Shown here: in pieces, positions 1 through 10,328 of the stretch
How the letters are laid out: every line of letters starts with the position of its first letter
How positions within the stretch are numbered: position 1 is the first letter of the stretch
Source of the DNA: Chondrus crispus
Taxonomy: Eukaryota; Rhodophyta; Florideophyceae; Gigartinales; Gigartinaceae
Length of the DNA: 64,000 bases
NCBI RefSeq assembly: GCF_000350225.1
Contig: NW_005179015.1
Coordinates: 509,258-573,257, forward strand
Direction: 5' to 3'
Program-made: the position numbers and the translations under genes
Notes under the pieces: model-generated
What the model was told of the DNA's origin: nothing
Databases searched by the model: none
The model's input: only the letters and a program-made list of their open reading frames with translations

Positions 1-2
1 GG

Positions 3-900
3 AGAAGGCCGCATATTATTTTGTATAATACGTTGCTCAAAGGCTATGCGAAGAGGGCAAACGTGAGGCGCGGGTTTGAGATTATTAAGATTATCGAGGA
101 GGCCGGAATTAAGCCCGATGAAACGGTACGTGCTTTAACGTTTTTGAGTTTGCCTTGGCGCGAACAACCTCGCCTTTTTCTAATTGTCTACTCTTTCTGT
201 TTCGTTGTGTATCATTTTCTGGTATGTGAATGCTTTACAGACGTTCAACACACTGCTCAATATCTGCGTTAGGGCAAAAGATCAAAGGTCTCTTGATCAA
301 GCTATGAGCCTCATGCACAAGCACAAAGTCAAGCCAGGTGCGCCCACGTTTAACACACTCCTCAAGCTTTACGCCCGCGCCGGTAAATTCGACCACGCTC
401 TGGCCATCTACGAGGAAATGCAGCAGACAGTCGAGCCATCTATTGTCACGTTCAACACCATGATTGATGGGTGCGCGCACCGCGGGGACATGGAGCAAGC
501 TGTAAAGTTCTTCGATGAAATGATAGAACGAGGGATGAATCCGGATATTTGCACTATGACGTCTCTCTTGAAAGGTTTTGGGCGGGCCCGAGACCCGCAG
601 AGAGCAGTCCAGCTATACGAAGCCATGAAGCAAGGCGGTTATCAAATCGAGGAGAGGACCAGGTATGCTGTGATCAATGCCTGCTTACGCGGTAACGATC
701 GGGAAAATGCGCGACGTTTGATGCGTGAAATGCTTGAGACCGGTCTCACTATTCGTGCGCGAACGTGGATATGGATGCTGGAAAGCGATATATGGGCCGA
801 CGATGACGGGGGTCGCGCTGGCGGCCGCGCGGCGGGGGCGGCGGCGATTGTCGGCGGGGCGTTGCGGCAAAGTGTTTGTCTGCAAATAATGTACACGTAG
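3..900 (+). CDS. Pentatricopeptide repeat (PPR) protein, 3' part, two exons (3-125, 241-900)
   Basis: The reading frame is open from the left edge, so the 5' end lies outside the window. Exon 1 ends at 125 and exon 2 begins at 241 in the same phase; the join gives a continuous PPR motif (KPDET followed by TFNTLLNIC). About six 35-residue P-class motifs are visible, with repeated cores such as FNTLLK, FNTMIDGC and MTSLLKGF and helix-B patterns like A.K.FDEM. PPR proteins bind RNA base by base in mitochondria or plastids and act in organelle RNA processing, stability or translation. The last ~35 residues are a Gly/Ala-rich tail, not PPR, and the gene stops at TAG 898-900. The organelle target cannot be told because the N-terminus is missing. 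The family call is secure; the exact role is unknown. Confidence 0.88.
126..240 (+). other. Spliceosomal intron (115 bp, phase 0) in the PPR gene
   Basis: The donor GTACGT is at 126 and the acceptor TTTACAG ends at 240, after a T-rich stretch. Reading through the intron would interrupt the PPR repeat, while splicing restores the repeat spacing. It is the only intron I can support in the window. Confidence 0.8.
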
Positions 901-2192
901 TTTCTTGGTTCTTGCATCAACTTTCAGTGCATTCAAGCTCAACTCCCTCGCGCGTCTGTACCGAGGCAGGGCACGAGCCATACCACTACTCGAGTACCTC
1001 AGCATCTGATAAAACATACTAACGACAGTGCCTGACGCTCTTTTTTTGCCCTTGTTGCTATCGTTGAAGCCGGCTGAGACAGGAGAGAGTGACGCACCGT
1101 AGCTACTTGGACCCTTCTCCTACTTCTTTTCATTTTAGCGCTGCGGTCTTGCGTTGCTCTTGCTTCATTTTGATACAGAACCGTGCATCTCGCACCATCT
1201 CTTCAAAGAACGCCTCTCATTCCCATACGTATGCGCCGTACCGTCTCTCTATATCTCAATATCCGGCTAGGGAAAGCGTCGCTGGGCAACAGTGAAAAAG
1301 CCAAGCTCCTGCGCCCGCAGTACGGCACGAACGGGGCATACCGTGCTGTAAATTCGGCGGACAGGCTGGCAAGCGAAAGCCCCAAGAAACCACTACAGTA
1401 CCCTGAAATCCCGCCCGAGAGGGGAAGAGACGGTGCAGGCAAATAGAACAACGACCGATGCGACTTTTCTGCCGAGAGCTAGAGGGAGGGCCGTGCGTCC
1501 TGGCAAAACGTCCCGTCCGTGAATGGAACCAGAGCGCCACACACGACGGACCTCGTCTGATGATGTCACGAGTCAAAAGAAGCGACGTACGGTACGCACA
1601 AAAATGGACCAATTTCTGAAACGTCTACAGGTTTTGGCCACCTCACTGTTTGTGTGCACGGATGCATGCAAACAGCACCGCACTACAAAACAAGTAACAC
1701 CCTGTCAAGGTGCCACTCTCCCAAGGAAGACAGAGAGTGAGAAGCGTAGCGTACCTCCTGAGGACGTGCCTGAGCTCCCTGTTGCCACCGCCATTGCGCA
1801 GAAAATCGCTCGCTTCCACAGAAACTTCAAAAGCTGTCGGCCTTCACCACACGAAACGGGATGAATCGATGTCCATCGTGTATCCTTCATATTCATCGTC
1901 AACCCATGCATAAGTCCCATGCATGTCTCATGCTCATGAGACAGGGGCGATAGCATCCCCATGAGACAGTAGAGTGCATCAGGCTACGTTTCGCGCCCAC
2001 TGACGTTTCCTGAACACAGGTCACGTATTACTCTCTTTTGCACGCTGCAGAAGATTCCAGACGACGCGGCCAGTAAACCGGGATTCTCAAGATTTTACAT
2101 GTAAAAAAACGAAACACCACAGGTGCCGCCACGTACCGTACAATAGAAACGTCTGTGCCTGGCCGAGAGGATAAGGGAAGTGTAACTTACAC
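901..2192. other. Intergenic, no supported gene
   Basis: This is the 3' flank of the PPR gene and the 3' flank of the minus-strand NLR-like gene. Only short ORFs without recognisable domains occur. CATGAGACAG-type words recur near 1925-1970 but form no clear element. Confidence 0.5.
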
Positions 2193-5100
2193 CTAGACCA
2201 CCAGCTTCATAATAGCTACCCGGCTGCCAGCCGCTGCAACAAAGACCCCATGATTATCGTCTACCTCCCACCAGATTACCGTACTCTCCAGCTGCGCCAA
2301 AACAGCCTCAGAGCCATCCTCTCGCTCATGCACAATTTTCCCCCTGCTCTCAAAAACCTTGAGCCTTTTGTGCCTATGTCCAGTGCGAGAGACGGCACGT
2401 AAGTTTTCTGCATTCAGAAATCTCTCCACGATATCTTGCCAGTCCTCCAACTTTCCGAGATGAACTGTACTCCCTTTCTCCACGTCCCAAACGCGTACGC
2501 TCCTGTTCCAGGATCCAGATACTGCACGTTTTCCATCACCACTCATCCCAACGCGAGACACCAAACTCGTGTGTCCAGTTAATGCGTCGCCGATTTGCAG
2601 TCCTGTGTCCACGTCCCAAACTCGTACGCTCATGTCCCGGGATCCAGATACTGCACGTTTTCCATCACCACTCATCGCAACGCTATCCACCTCACCCGTG
2701 TGTCCAGTTGGTGCGTCGCTGATTTGCAGTCCTGTGTCCACGTCCCAAACTCGTACGCTCTCGTCATACGATCCAGATACTGCACGTTTTCCATCACCAC
2801 TCATCGCAACGCTCTCCACCCGATCCGTGTGTCCAGTTAATGCGTCGCCGATTTGCAGTCCTGTGTCCACGTCCCAAACTCGTACGCTCTCGTCCCAGGA
2901 TCCAGATACTGCACGTTTTCCATCACCACTCATCGCAACGCTCTCCACCCAATCCGTGTGTCCAGTTAATGCGTCGCCGATTTGCAGTCCTGTGTCCACG
3001 TCCCAAACTCGTACGCTGTCGTCATACGATCCAGATACTGCACGTTTTCCATCACCACTCATCGCAACGCTAGACACCAAACTCGTGTGTCCAGTTAATG
3101 CGTCGCCGATTTGCAGTCCTGTGTCCACGTCCCAAACTCGTACGCTGCTGTCCCGGGATCCAGATACTGCACGTTTTCCATCACCACTCATCGCAACGCT
3201 AGACACCCGCGATTCATGACCGCAGTCACTCCACAAAATTTTCTTTTCCGATACACTCCAGAACTGTAGTGTCCCATCACCATATCCGATAACTGCATAG
3301 CGTTTGCTCATACTGACACAACCGCATGTTAATTCTCGGCTCCCCGTTCCAAAATCGTTGTCTAATTCAGTCATCTTCATTTCCTTGTCCGGAGACTGTG
3401 TGAAAACTGTGATCCTGGTATAGCCCAGGTCCGAACAGTGTCCATACACGCCACCGGTTGAGTCCATGCCGACTTCGTAAACGATATTCGGAAGCACAAT
3501 CTGCTCCACCAAACTTCCTCCCGCTCGCCCTACACATTCACTCACAGGCCGCACCCATGGTCGTGGCGCGTGTTCCTCGATTTCCTCGAGTATCCTTCGC
3601 ACGCTTCCTAATTGTGATGCCCTGTGCTTGATTCTTCCGTACAGTTGAAAGTAAATCCCTGCACTGCTTTCACCACAAAAAGGTACACTCAGTCGTGCAG
3701 CTCTCATCATCAATTCCATCGCATACACCGAATCTTCTTCTCCCGTATCCCTTAAAAGGCTCTCGCTTGCTCCCGTGTTCCTCAAAAAGCTATTTAGATC
3801 CTTTACAGCTTCCTCGTATTGCAACACACTTCCTCTCTGTATCACTGCCTTCACCCATCGCGCTCTCAAAAATAGATTCTTCAGCTCCTCCACATACCCG
3901 CCCTGTTTCAGAACGCGATATATATTCTCGAAAACATACTTCTCTCTTGCATCCTTGCTCTCTCTGCCCTCGCTCTCAGTCATAGCAAGCAGTCCCCCTC
4001 CCTGCCTGCATACATCTGCCAACTTCTTATACCAGACCGTTACACTTTCCTCCTTCTGCGCCTCCTGCACCGCAAAATCGTGCGTCAGATCATGCATCCG
4101 TACCCACCCACAATCCTTGTCGTAATGAAGGTCTACTAATCCAACCCTTTCCATCTGCTTCGCATACTTTTCAGCCGAGTCGTAGTCCATTTCCCACAAC
4201 TCTCTTACCAACGACAAAGGCATCCCGTCTTGCTTCTTCATAACACACAGACTCCGATGTATCTTTCGAAACGAAAACTGACCTAACCTCTCCGCATCGC
4301 TCCCCATGCCGGGCTGCAGAATCTCTAGTGACGCATGTAATGTCGCGTCTAACGACAACAAATACCCATCCCCTGGACTCTCACTACGAATCGTGTTACG
4401 GCTCTTCATCTTCGAAAGGTATGCCTCCCACGCTTGTGACTTTTCTCCCTCCCATCTATCTCTCATGTACCTGACACCCGTCCCGGCTACGTTCAGAGCC
4501 AGCGGCAAACCAGCACACAATTTCAATATTTCCCTCACGGCCTCTTTGCATCTCGGATCATTCGCTTCCTCCGGGTTCGCCCCGCTGGCAAGCATGAGCA
4601 TGTGAACTGAATCGCTCCCTTCCCTTTCCCTCGGCTCGAAAGTCACTCGCTTACCCACCTGTTTCAGCTCTGAGTCCCTCGTGGAATACAGAAGTCTGCT
4701 CCTCTCTCGGCTGTCTCCCGCTGTGTCAGCGAGAATGGATAACTTCTGAAGAATACACGCATCTATACCATTCATGGCCCACACATCATCAATAATGAAC
4801 AGACATGCACGTGTGTTGAACCATGCTCGCATCTTGGTCAGTACCCTGCTCAACTCGCTTTGCTCTCGCATTTTCCCAGCCGCCTGGTTGCCACCAGACG
4901 CCTCTACGGCTATACACAGTTGCTCAATCAGCCGCCCTACGTTGGCGTCTTTCCCCAAAGACATGAAGTACACTCCGCCTAAAAACTGAGCCTTGATGTC
5001 ATCGTCGTACGCAATCGCTCGAAGAGCGCATGTCTTCCCGACTCCGCCCTTCCCCGTTGCCGTCGCTCCTATATGTGTATTCCTATCGGTACTAAGCACG

Positions 5101-5942
5101 GCCTCCTTTAGCCGCGCCTCACACGTATTCGGTGATCCATCGATCCCCCGAGAATTCAGTTGCAAATATATTTCTTCGGGATTGTGCTCTGCGAGTATAC
5201 AGGGCGTGAACACATCAACCGTACATCGTGCGATGGACGTGATGGCAGCGTGGGTTTCAACTTGGCTTTTTGTATTCAAAACTTCTCCCGCTTCATCACT
5301 TGAGTCCTCATCACTTTTCTTTTTCACCCACAGAAATACTCGCTCCACAAGATTTGCCCTTGCATCATGGCCGAATACATCTCCCGGTAGGTTTGTTGCC
5401 CTTTCGTCATTTTCAATCCCAGTGATACCTGCCAGCTCTTGTAGCTCCCTCTTCACCATATCCGTGCTCGCTTCGCGCTGTCGTTCCTCGCTAAAAAACT
5501 TCTCAACTTCAAAAATATTATTTCCTTCATCATCCCAGTACCGCTTGGGCTCCAACTCTCTGCATTCACGAATACTTAGTCTGTAAAACACCGGAATCAG
5601 TGTCGGTGGTCGCATCCCACTCCCTATCGCCTCACTTCGTCGGCGTAGGAAGCAACGCAGTTCCCTCATCGTCCACTTTCGAGCCGCAAAGTCGGGAGAA
5701 AGGATGAAAACACCGACCTTCGCAGACTCCATAGCCTTCGTCATTTCATCCGCTCCGCAGTCCCCGGGCTCCATCGAGATTTTGTCGAGGAAGCAATTTA
5801 AACCATGAGCTTGCAATTTCTCGAAAAGGGGACGTGCGATGTGTAGCTTGTCCGGGCCAGCATGGCTTATGAACACATCGGTAGAGTGCATCTTTCTCCG
5901 TTTTCTATGTGGTCCCGTCTCTTGCTGGAAGCTTTCCTGCAT
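2193..5942 (-). CDS. TIR / NB-ARC / WD40 receptor (NLR-like), 1249 codons
   Basis: This is a single uninterrupted ORF with four parts. (1) TIR domain, ~residues 21-130: DVFISHAGPD at 22-31 and WTMREL at 90-95, where Glu94 aligns with the catalytic glutamate of NAD-cleaving TIRs. (2) NB-ARC, ~290-490: P-loop GKGGVGKT 297-304, Walker B LFIIDDVW 381-388, STRD near 420, GLPLAL 478-483. (3) Winged-helix/linker region with an MHD-type RMHDLTHDF at 615-623. (4) C-terminal WD40 propeller from ~880, with five to six almost identical 43-residue blades at ~913-1154 after a more diverged blade. In plants and fungi this architecture works as a switch: the repeats sense a ligand, the NB-ARC oligomerises, and the TIR signals or kills. 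Start ATG is at 5942; an in-frame ATG 17 codons later, just before the TIR, is equally possible. No intron is seen. Family architecture is certain; an immune or allorecognition role is inferred. Confidence 0.93.
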   Translation of the reverse strand: MQESFQQETGPHRKRRKMHSTDVFISHAGPDKLHIARPLFEKLQAHGLNCFLDKISMEPGDCGADEMTKAMESAKVGVFILSPDFAARKWTMRELRCFLRRRSEAIGSGMRPPTLIPVFYRLSIRECRELEPKRYWDDEGNNIFEVEKFFSEERQREASTDMVKRELQELAGITGIENDERATNLPGDVFGHDARANLVERVFLWVKKKSDEDSSDEAGEVLNTKSQVETHAAITSIARCTVDVFTPCILAEHNPEEIYLQLNSRGIDGSPNTCEARLKEAVLSTDRNTHIGATATGKGGVGKTCALRAIAYDDDIKAQFLGGVYFMSLGKDANVGRLIEQLCIAVEASGGNQAAGKMREQSELSRVLTKMRAWFNTRACLFIIDDVWAMNGIDACILQKLSILADTAGDSRERSRLLYSTRDSELKQVGKRVTFEPREREGSDSVHMLMLASGANPEEANDPRCKEAVREILKLCAGLPLALNVAGTGVRYMRDRWEGEKSQAWEAYLSKMKSRNTIRSESPGDGYLLSLDATLHASLEILQPGMGSDAERLGQFSFRKIHRSLCVMKKQDGMPLSLVRELWEMDYDSAEKYAKQMERVGLVDLHYDKDCGWVRMHDLTHDFAVQEAQKEESVTVWYKKLADVCRQGGGLLAMTESEGRESKDAREKYVFENIYRVLKQGGYVEELKNLFLRARWVKAVIQRGSVLQYEEAVKDLNSFLRNTGASESLLRDTGEEDSVYAMELMMRAARLSVPFCGESSAGIYFQLYGRIKHRASQLGSVRRILEEIEEHAPRPWVRPVSECVGRAGGSLVEQIVLPNIVYEVGMDSTGGVYGHCSDLGYTRITVFTQSPDKEMKMTELDNDFGTGSRELTCGCVSMSKRYAVIGYGDGTLQFWSVSEKKILWSDCGHESRVSSVAMSGDGKRAVSGSRDSSVRVWDVDTGLQIGDALTGHTSLVSSVAMSGDGKRAVSGSYDDSVRVWDVDTGLQIGDALTGHTDWVESVAMSGDGKRAVSGSWDESVRVWDVDTGLQIGDALTGHTDRVESVAMSGDGKRAVSGSYDESVRVWDVDTGLQISDAPTGHTGEVDSVAMSGDGKRAVSGSRDMSVRVWDVDTGLQIGDALTGHTSLVSRVGMSGDGKRAVSGSWNRSVRVWDVEKGSTVHLGKLEDWQDIVERFLNAENLRAVSRTGHRHKRLKVFESRGKIVHEREDGSEAVLAQLESTVIWWEVDDNHGVFVAAAGSRVAIMKLVV
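2481..3206 (-). repeat. Tandem 129-bp WD40-coding repeat array
   Basis: Units start at about 2571, 2700, 2829, 2958 and 3087 (period 129 bp, 43 codons), with flanking partial units. Units 3 and 4 differ only in two short windows: the codons after GHT and the codons after SGS. Synonymous sites elsewhere are identical, which points to recent duplication or gene conversion. Confidence 0.95.
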
Positions 5943-6984
5943 TTTTTCTGTGAATAGCTAAAGACAAATTGGTGAGGTGCGGAGTGTGTTATGCGTGAGA
6001 ACGGCACCGGCTGTTAGAAAAACAGGGATGCGAAGGTTGAAGGCCGCGTTCAGCGCGCGGCACTCTTGTCGTTGTCGACGAAAGCGGAAACAGTGGCGAC
6101 AGTCGTGTGGATCAGTAGGATGAGCTGGTATGCTTTCGCTTGCTCCTTCGTGAATGAATGTTCGTGTGATTCCAGCCAGGAAAGACGCAATGTTGTGAGG
6201 TCAGGTGGCGTGGTCAGTTCCTTCGAATGCCGCGCCCGTCACCTTCCACGCTTTTATTTCTGCGCAATTCCTTCTAGAAGCATCCACGCGTCCGGCCCGG
6301 ATCCCAGGCCGTCCGCGTGCGTTTCCCTAAAATTCATATAAAATCTCGGACTACAGTACAAAATCTCTCTACAGTAAAATGCAATTTTCCATAAAATTCT
6401 CTCACATGACCCCTTGCCAGCGCAGCCCATGGGGCACGTAAATATACTGGCCGCGCTCTCTCTCGTGGCCGCCCTGGCCCCTGACCCCTCCGGCCCGGGT
6501 TCTCCCTGGTTGTAAATAAAGTTTTTTATCATACGCGATATGCACCGCGATTTTAATACAATTCTCAATAAACTCAATTACAGTAGGGGCAAAAGAAGCC
6601 ATTGAATTTCTTGAAAAACTCAAACTATTGCAACCTATCACAGCACTCCGCCTGTCCAGTCCAAATATCCGTTAACAAATAAACATTTACTTGCCACCAA
6701 GTAAATTTTTACTTTCCACGAGGTAAACATTGACCCCTGGTCAACAAGTAAACGTTTACTTGCCACTGGGTAAACATTAGGTCTTCAGAGCAGTCACAGT
6801 CTACCGCATCATAGATGATGTGGCCAGTGGAATACACACTATCTATAAAAATGATGCTTTCAGACCAATTTGATTGAAATGGCGTCTCATTTACGGCATA
6901 ACCTCATAAATCATCACTAACTGCCGAGGTCGGCCTCGACTACAGTGATCGTTTTAGCTCCTGTGATATGCAACTGACGCGCAT
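5943..6984. other. Upstream region of the NLR-like gene, no gene seen
   Basis: This holds the 5' flank of the minus-strand NLR-like gene and AT-rich sequence further right. ORFs here are short and featureless. The stretch at 6330-6400 carries repeated CTACAGTA words that could be a small transposon remnant, but I could not find matching ends. Confidence 0.4.
6672..6780. repeat. Cluster of AAGTAAA/TTTACTT inverted motifs
   Basis: Several copies of a GTAAA(C/T)(G/A)TTTACTTGCCA-like word occur in both orientations within ~110 bp, including a perfect 18-bp palindrome CAAGTAAACGTTTACTTG. This may be the subterminal repeat region of the neighbouring DDE element; that is inference. Confidence 0.55.
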
Positions 6985-8271
6985 TTACTCCGCTTCCTCG
7001 TCAGTCAAAGCACATGCCCCCTGCAACAAAGACCTGCATGGCAACCTTTGCTCAATGCACGCACGACGACGCACCCTGTAGCGCTCTTGTATACGGTGAC
7101 GTTTCACAGCCGTACTTTCCGTAATGTGCAAGCGCCTGTTGATAATTTGCCTTCTCTTGTTACCATCTTCATCTCTCAACGGATGCAGGAGCACATGTGC
7201 ATTAGTTCAGGCCAGAGTAAATTGAAAAAACGTATTGTAGTTCGACTCAGCCGACCTCCACTTGTTAGCCATCAATACCCAAAGCGCATACTGTCGACCA
7301 AAGACGTTTTCGACAATAATGCGATCCGAGGAAATTTGTTTGTTAGCGTTTATCTCTGCTCGTGTCAAATCCCGCCCCTTCGGCTTCTTGACAGTAATGA
7401 TTTCCCGCACGTCTCGAGCAGCTCCCTGGTAGCCCTTATCCATCAGAACTGCCCAATATCTCGGGAAACGCTCTATCAACGGACCAACGTCAGTGACATT
7501 ACGCTCTTCCGAAGATCTTCGGAGTTCCTCTTTGTGCCATCCGATGTTATCATAAAATGTGTCAACGTCTGCAACGGATCCCATGAAATGTCTACTCGCC
7601 CCAACTGCTAGGCCATTCGGTAAAACACTCACCTCGGTCTTGTATCCGTACATCTTGTGCTTCCCACTAAAATGTCCCTTTGCCTCCTCATGATTTCCGC
7701 GCGGACGGTTGCTCTGATGAAAGGTTACGTCCGTTGCGTACCTCACCATGCCATATACTCGGAATTGCGATTGATCTGAGAATACACGTGCCATTTTGAA
7801 CTTCTGTGCAGCCCGCTGTACATATGTAGCGTAGGCAAAGGGTGTAACCATCCGGATGAAATTTGTGACCAGTCGTTCAAATGACGTGCTTTTCATGTTA
7901 CACATTTTCGCGGCGAAGTCCCACATCGTGCCGGTCTTGCACACGGTAAGTGCCATAAAGAGGACATCTTTAGCGTTGTACTTTGACCTTTTGCCGCGAC
8001 CGACGTTGTAGTTCTGGACGAGAAATGGACGTAGACCGTCATACAGTCCCCGATATTCTGCAAGTGTGAAATTTGTCATCTGCAAAACCGCTATCTCCCC
8101 TCCATCAGCCACAAAAGAATCCAGAATGGGACAGTCCGAGTCCGTTTCTTCGTCACTTTCAATGTCAGCGGGGTCCTCGTCATACTGGTTGAGTTCATTA
8201 CTGCGTTCTGCAGCCAACTCTGCAAGGAGACGGAGAGCATCGCCTGGTGAGGTGTGTGCAATATGGCTCAT
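6985..8271 (-). pseudogene. DDE_4-type (IS5/PIF-like) transposase, one in-frame stop
   Basis: From ATG 8271 the frame runs 354 codons and carries a DDE catalytic core: Asp181 in YATDVTFHQ, Asp278 in LMDKGYQGA and Glu321 in IIVENVFGR, with the family-typical HTH/coiled region ahead. The TGA at 7207-7209 cuts the conserved C-terminal TLA-TN.H..LHPLR motif, and the frame continues without another stop to 6985, so one nonsense change separates it from a full-length protein. It would cut and paste its own element. An upstream in-frame ATG at 8400 is less likely because the extra residues are not family-like. It is divergently arranged with the ORF starting near 8374, about 100 bp away, suggesting one two-gene element with a shared promoter. 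No terminal inverted repeats were found. Confidence 0.82.
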
Positions 8272-8802
8272 GGTGTGGTGTGGGATCTCGGGACTGTGTG
8301 AACACGAACATTCTACTGTACGGCATATGGGTATTATGGTGAAACGGATTGAGCGGGTTCTGTGCTTTGAGTTTTGAAAATGGGCGGGAAAAGAATTCAA
8401 TCAAGCGCATTGTTGTATGCTGTCCGCGGGAAAATGTCTTCGAATGGGTCGACCTTATCAAGCACTCCGCTCTTTCCGGTCCCAATCGCGCTTACACGCG
8501 TGTACAAGACAATCTTCGCAACGCTTGGTCGCGTTTTGTATGACTGCGGCCTTTCGAGCGTCCAACAGTCGATTGTTTATGTAGCTCAGGCCAAGAAGAT
8601 CATCAAATACAATCACGAGAACCATATCGCTGCTGTGGCTGACATTGTGGAATTGATCGCCGTCAATCCTCCCATTGCAGTCGCGACCTGTTTGATCAAC
8701 TCCTGCAACAGGGTCACAACCTGTCGCAAAAAGAAGAACGAGGATCTGTCGGTATTGGTCTCAAGCTTTCGCGGTCTTGCGGCTGAGCACGTCATACACT
8801 CC

Positions 8803-10175
8803 TGTAGTAAAATCACCCCCAACGACGAGAGGGTGAGCACTGACAGTTCAGAAAGACCCCTATCGGCGGGAAGGTAGAAGCACGGCCCGCCCACGGTACC
8901 GAGCACGGGCTCGAGGTAGCGGTGGTAGAGCTGGATCGGGGAGGACGCGCGCATGCGCGAGAGGTTCGACGCCTCGACGCCCCGGAGCGGTACTGGGTGA
9001 CGATACAGTACCGACGGGCGGAGGCGGAGCCGGCTCGTGGGCGTGCTGCGCGCGTCCTCTATCCGCGCGCGGTGATTCTCCTAGGTAACTAACGGAAGTA
9101 CCTGAGAGTAAGCGGGCGGACCAAGGAGGAACATCCTTGACAAGTCCGTGCTTGTCCCCCTCCACCGCCGGCGGTCCGCACATATTTAATATACAGAGTA
9201 GCCTACACGGGGGACGCACAATAGTGCCGCTTTTATTATTGCCACCCTCGAATTAGTGCCGCCAAAACCGGCAGACACAGGTTCTGCCACGACTCATGCA
9301 CGACGTCTTCATCGCCCACTCCTCATGCGCCGCAGCCCATTGGTGCTGGCACCGCATTCAAAGACCCTAACATGATTCCTGAAAGATCGCCAAAGCGAAG
9401 CGTACGCGCTTTACGATTGCAAAGAAAATCGAGGTTGGGCATCTGCTGCAGGTCGGGAATGCGAATACCACAGTTATGGGTCAGTTCAAACTTTCAGAGC
9501 GAACCATCCAAAACATCAAACGCTCTCTTCCTTAAGGAGGAGTGTGGAGTGAATTCACTACAGCAAATTGTGTCCAACACCGCTACAACGCTCGGAACAA
9601 AAACTTTGGTGGAGAGCTACAGGACAGTCAGCCAGTGATACTATGGTGGATGATTGTGTGGCAGAAGACGAGTGTGAACTTATCGAGAGGCGGGCCGTAC
9701 CGAGTGCTGTAGTGCTAGCAAATTTGTTTGGGTCTTTGGAGAGTCTGGGTGTGGAGTGCGATGTGAGCAATGCGTTATCGCACTTGAGGTCCGCAAAACG
9801 AGCTTTTCTAGAAGTTAAGCCTGAGAGACAGGTTCAAAGGCAACAACAGCAGACTCTAATAACATAGTTCTGGCCGGGTAGTGGTTCTGCCATCTGATTG
9901 TGCCGCTCCGAACTAGTGCCGAATTATTAGTCTTTACACGGGGCGGCACTAATGCGTAGGGTTGACTGTATCATAACACAACAGTAGCGCAGGTCGGCCT
10001 GCACTGTAGCGCTGTCAACCGTCGGGGCTGACAGCGCACGTGTCGTACACGTGTGTGTGTGCGTCCCCCTACACGTGGGGTACACGTGTGCGCACGGGTT
10101 GAGGTACTGCAGAGCTCGGTCTCCACAGTTACAGATCTAATCTAAATCTAATTGTAAGGAGGGGGATATGCTACA
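8803..10175 (-). mobile_element. Solo LTR, family F, with perfect 5-bp target duplication ACTCC
   Basis: The ends are TGTAGTAAAA at 8803 and ATATGCTACA at 10175. ACTCC precedes (8798-8802) and follows (10176-10180). The content matches the reverse complement of the copies at 17686-18325 and 50991-51623 (CCGCCGGCGG core, CACGTGTACCCCACGTG block). Its length is inflated by the transposon at 9224-9949. Confidence 0.88.
9224..9949 (+). mobile_element. Internally deleted Tigger/pogo-type element nested in the solo LTR
   Basis: Inverted ends GTGCCGC/GCGGCAC are flanked by TA at 9222-9223 and 9950-9951, the mariner/pogo target duplication. Inside, one frame at ~9400-9535 encodes a CENP-B/Psq-like helix-turn-helix (FTIAKKIEVGHLLQ..., LSERTIQNIKRSL). 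A second stretch at ~9640-9830 resembles the acidic C-terminal tail of such transposases. The DDE core is missing, so it is non-autonomous. Confidence 0.72.
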
Positions 10176-10273
10176 ACTCCAGCGTAACAAGCGTCTCGCA
10201 AATTGTGGAGTTACTGCCAATCACCCTCCGCGATAATGCTAATTTGGAGGAGGGCACGTTAACCAAGTTGGTT

Positions 10274-10328
10274 AAGCGCAGTAACGTGCAGCTTGGCGTT
10301 GAACGCCAAGCTGCACCTTACTGCGCTT
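10274..10328. repeat. Near-perfect hairpin: 27-bp arms, 1-nt loop
   Basis: Arms 10274-10300 and 10302-10328 are reverse complements with one mismatch. Deleting 10301-10328 re-joins the coding frame (QLGV followed by AENRAKDQ), so the second arm is an inserted inverted copy of the first. Confidence 0.92.

Noticed and set aside
685..1017. Minus-strand ORF overlapping the PPR gene end
   Set aside because: Arg/Ala-rich, low-complexity composition arising opposite the GC-rich PPR tail; no motif.
2481..3206. Regular repeats resembling a CRISPR or minisatellite array
   Set aside because: The 129-bp period equals 43 codons of WD40 in an intact gene; there are no spacers of independent sequence.
2569..3219. 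Plus-strand 216-codon repetitive ORF
   Set aside because: It is the mirror frame of the 129-bp WD40 repeats; a repeat unit divisible by three without a stop in one frame keeps the opposite strand open automatically.
4993..5586. Plus-strand 197-codon ORF
   Set aside because: Antisense shadow of the TIR/NB-ARC coding region with no domain.
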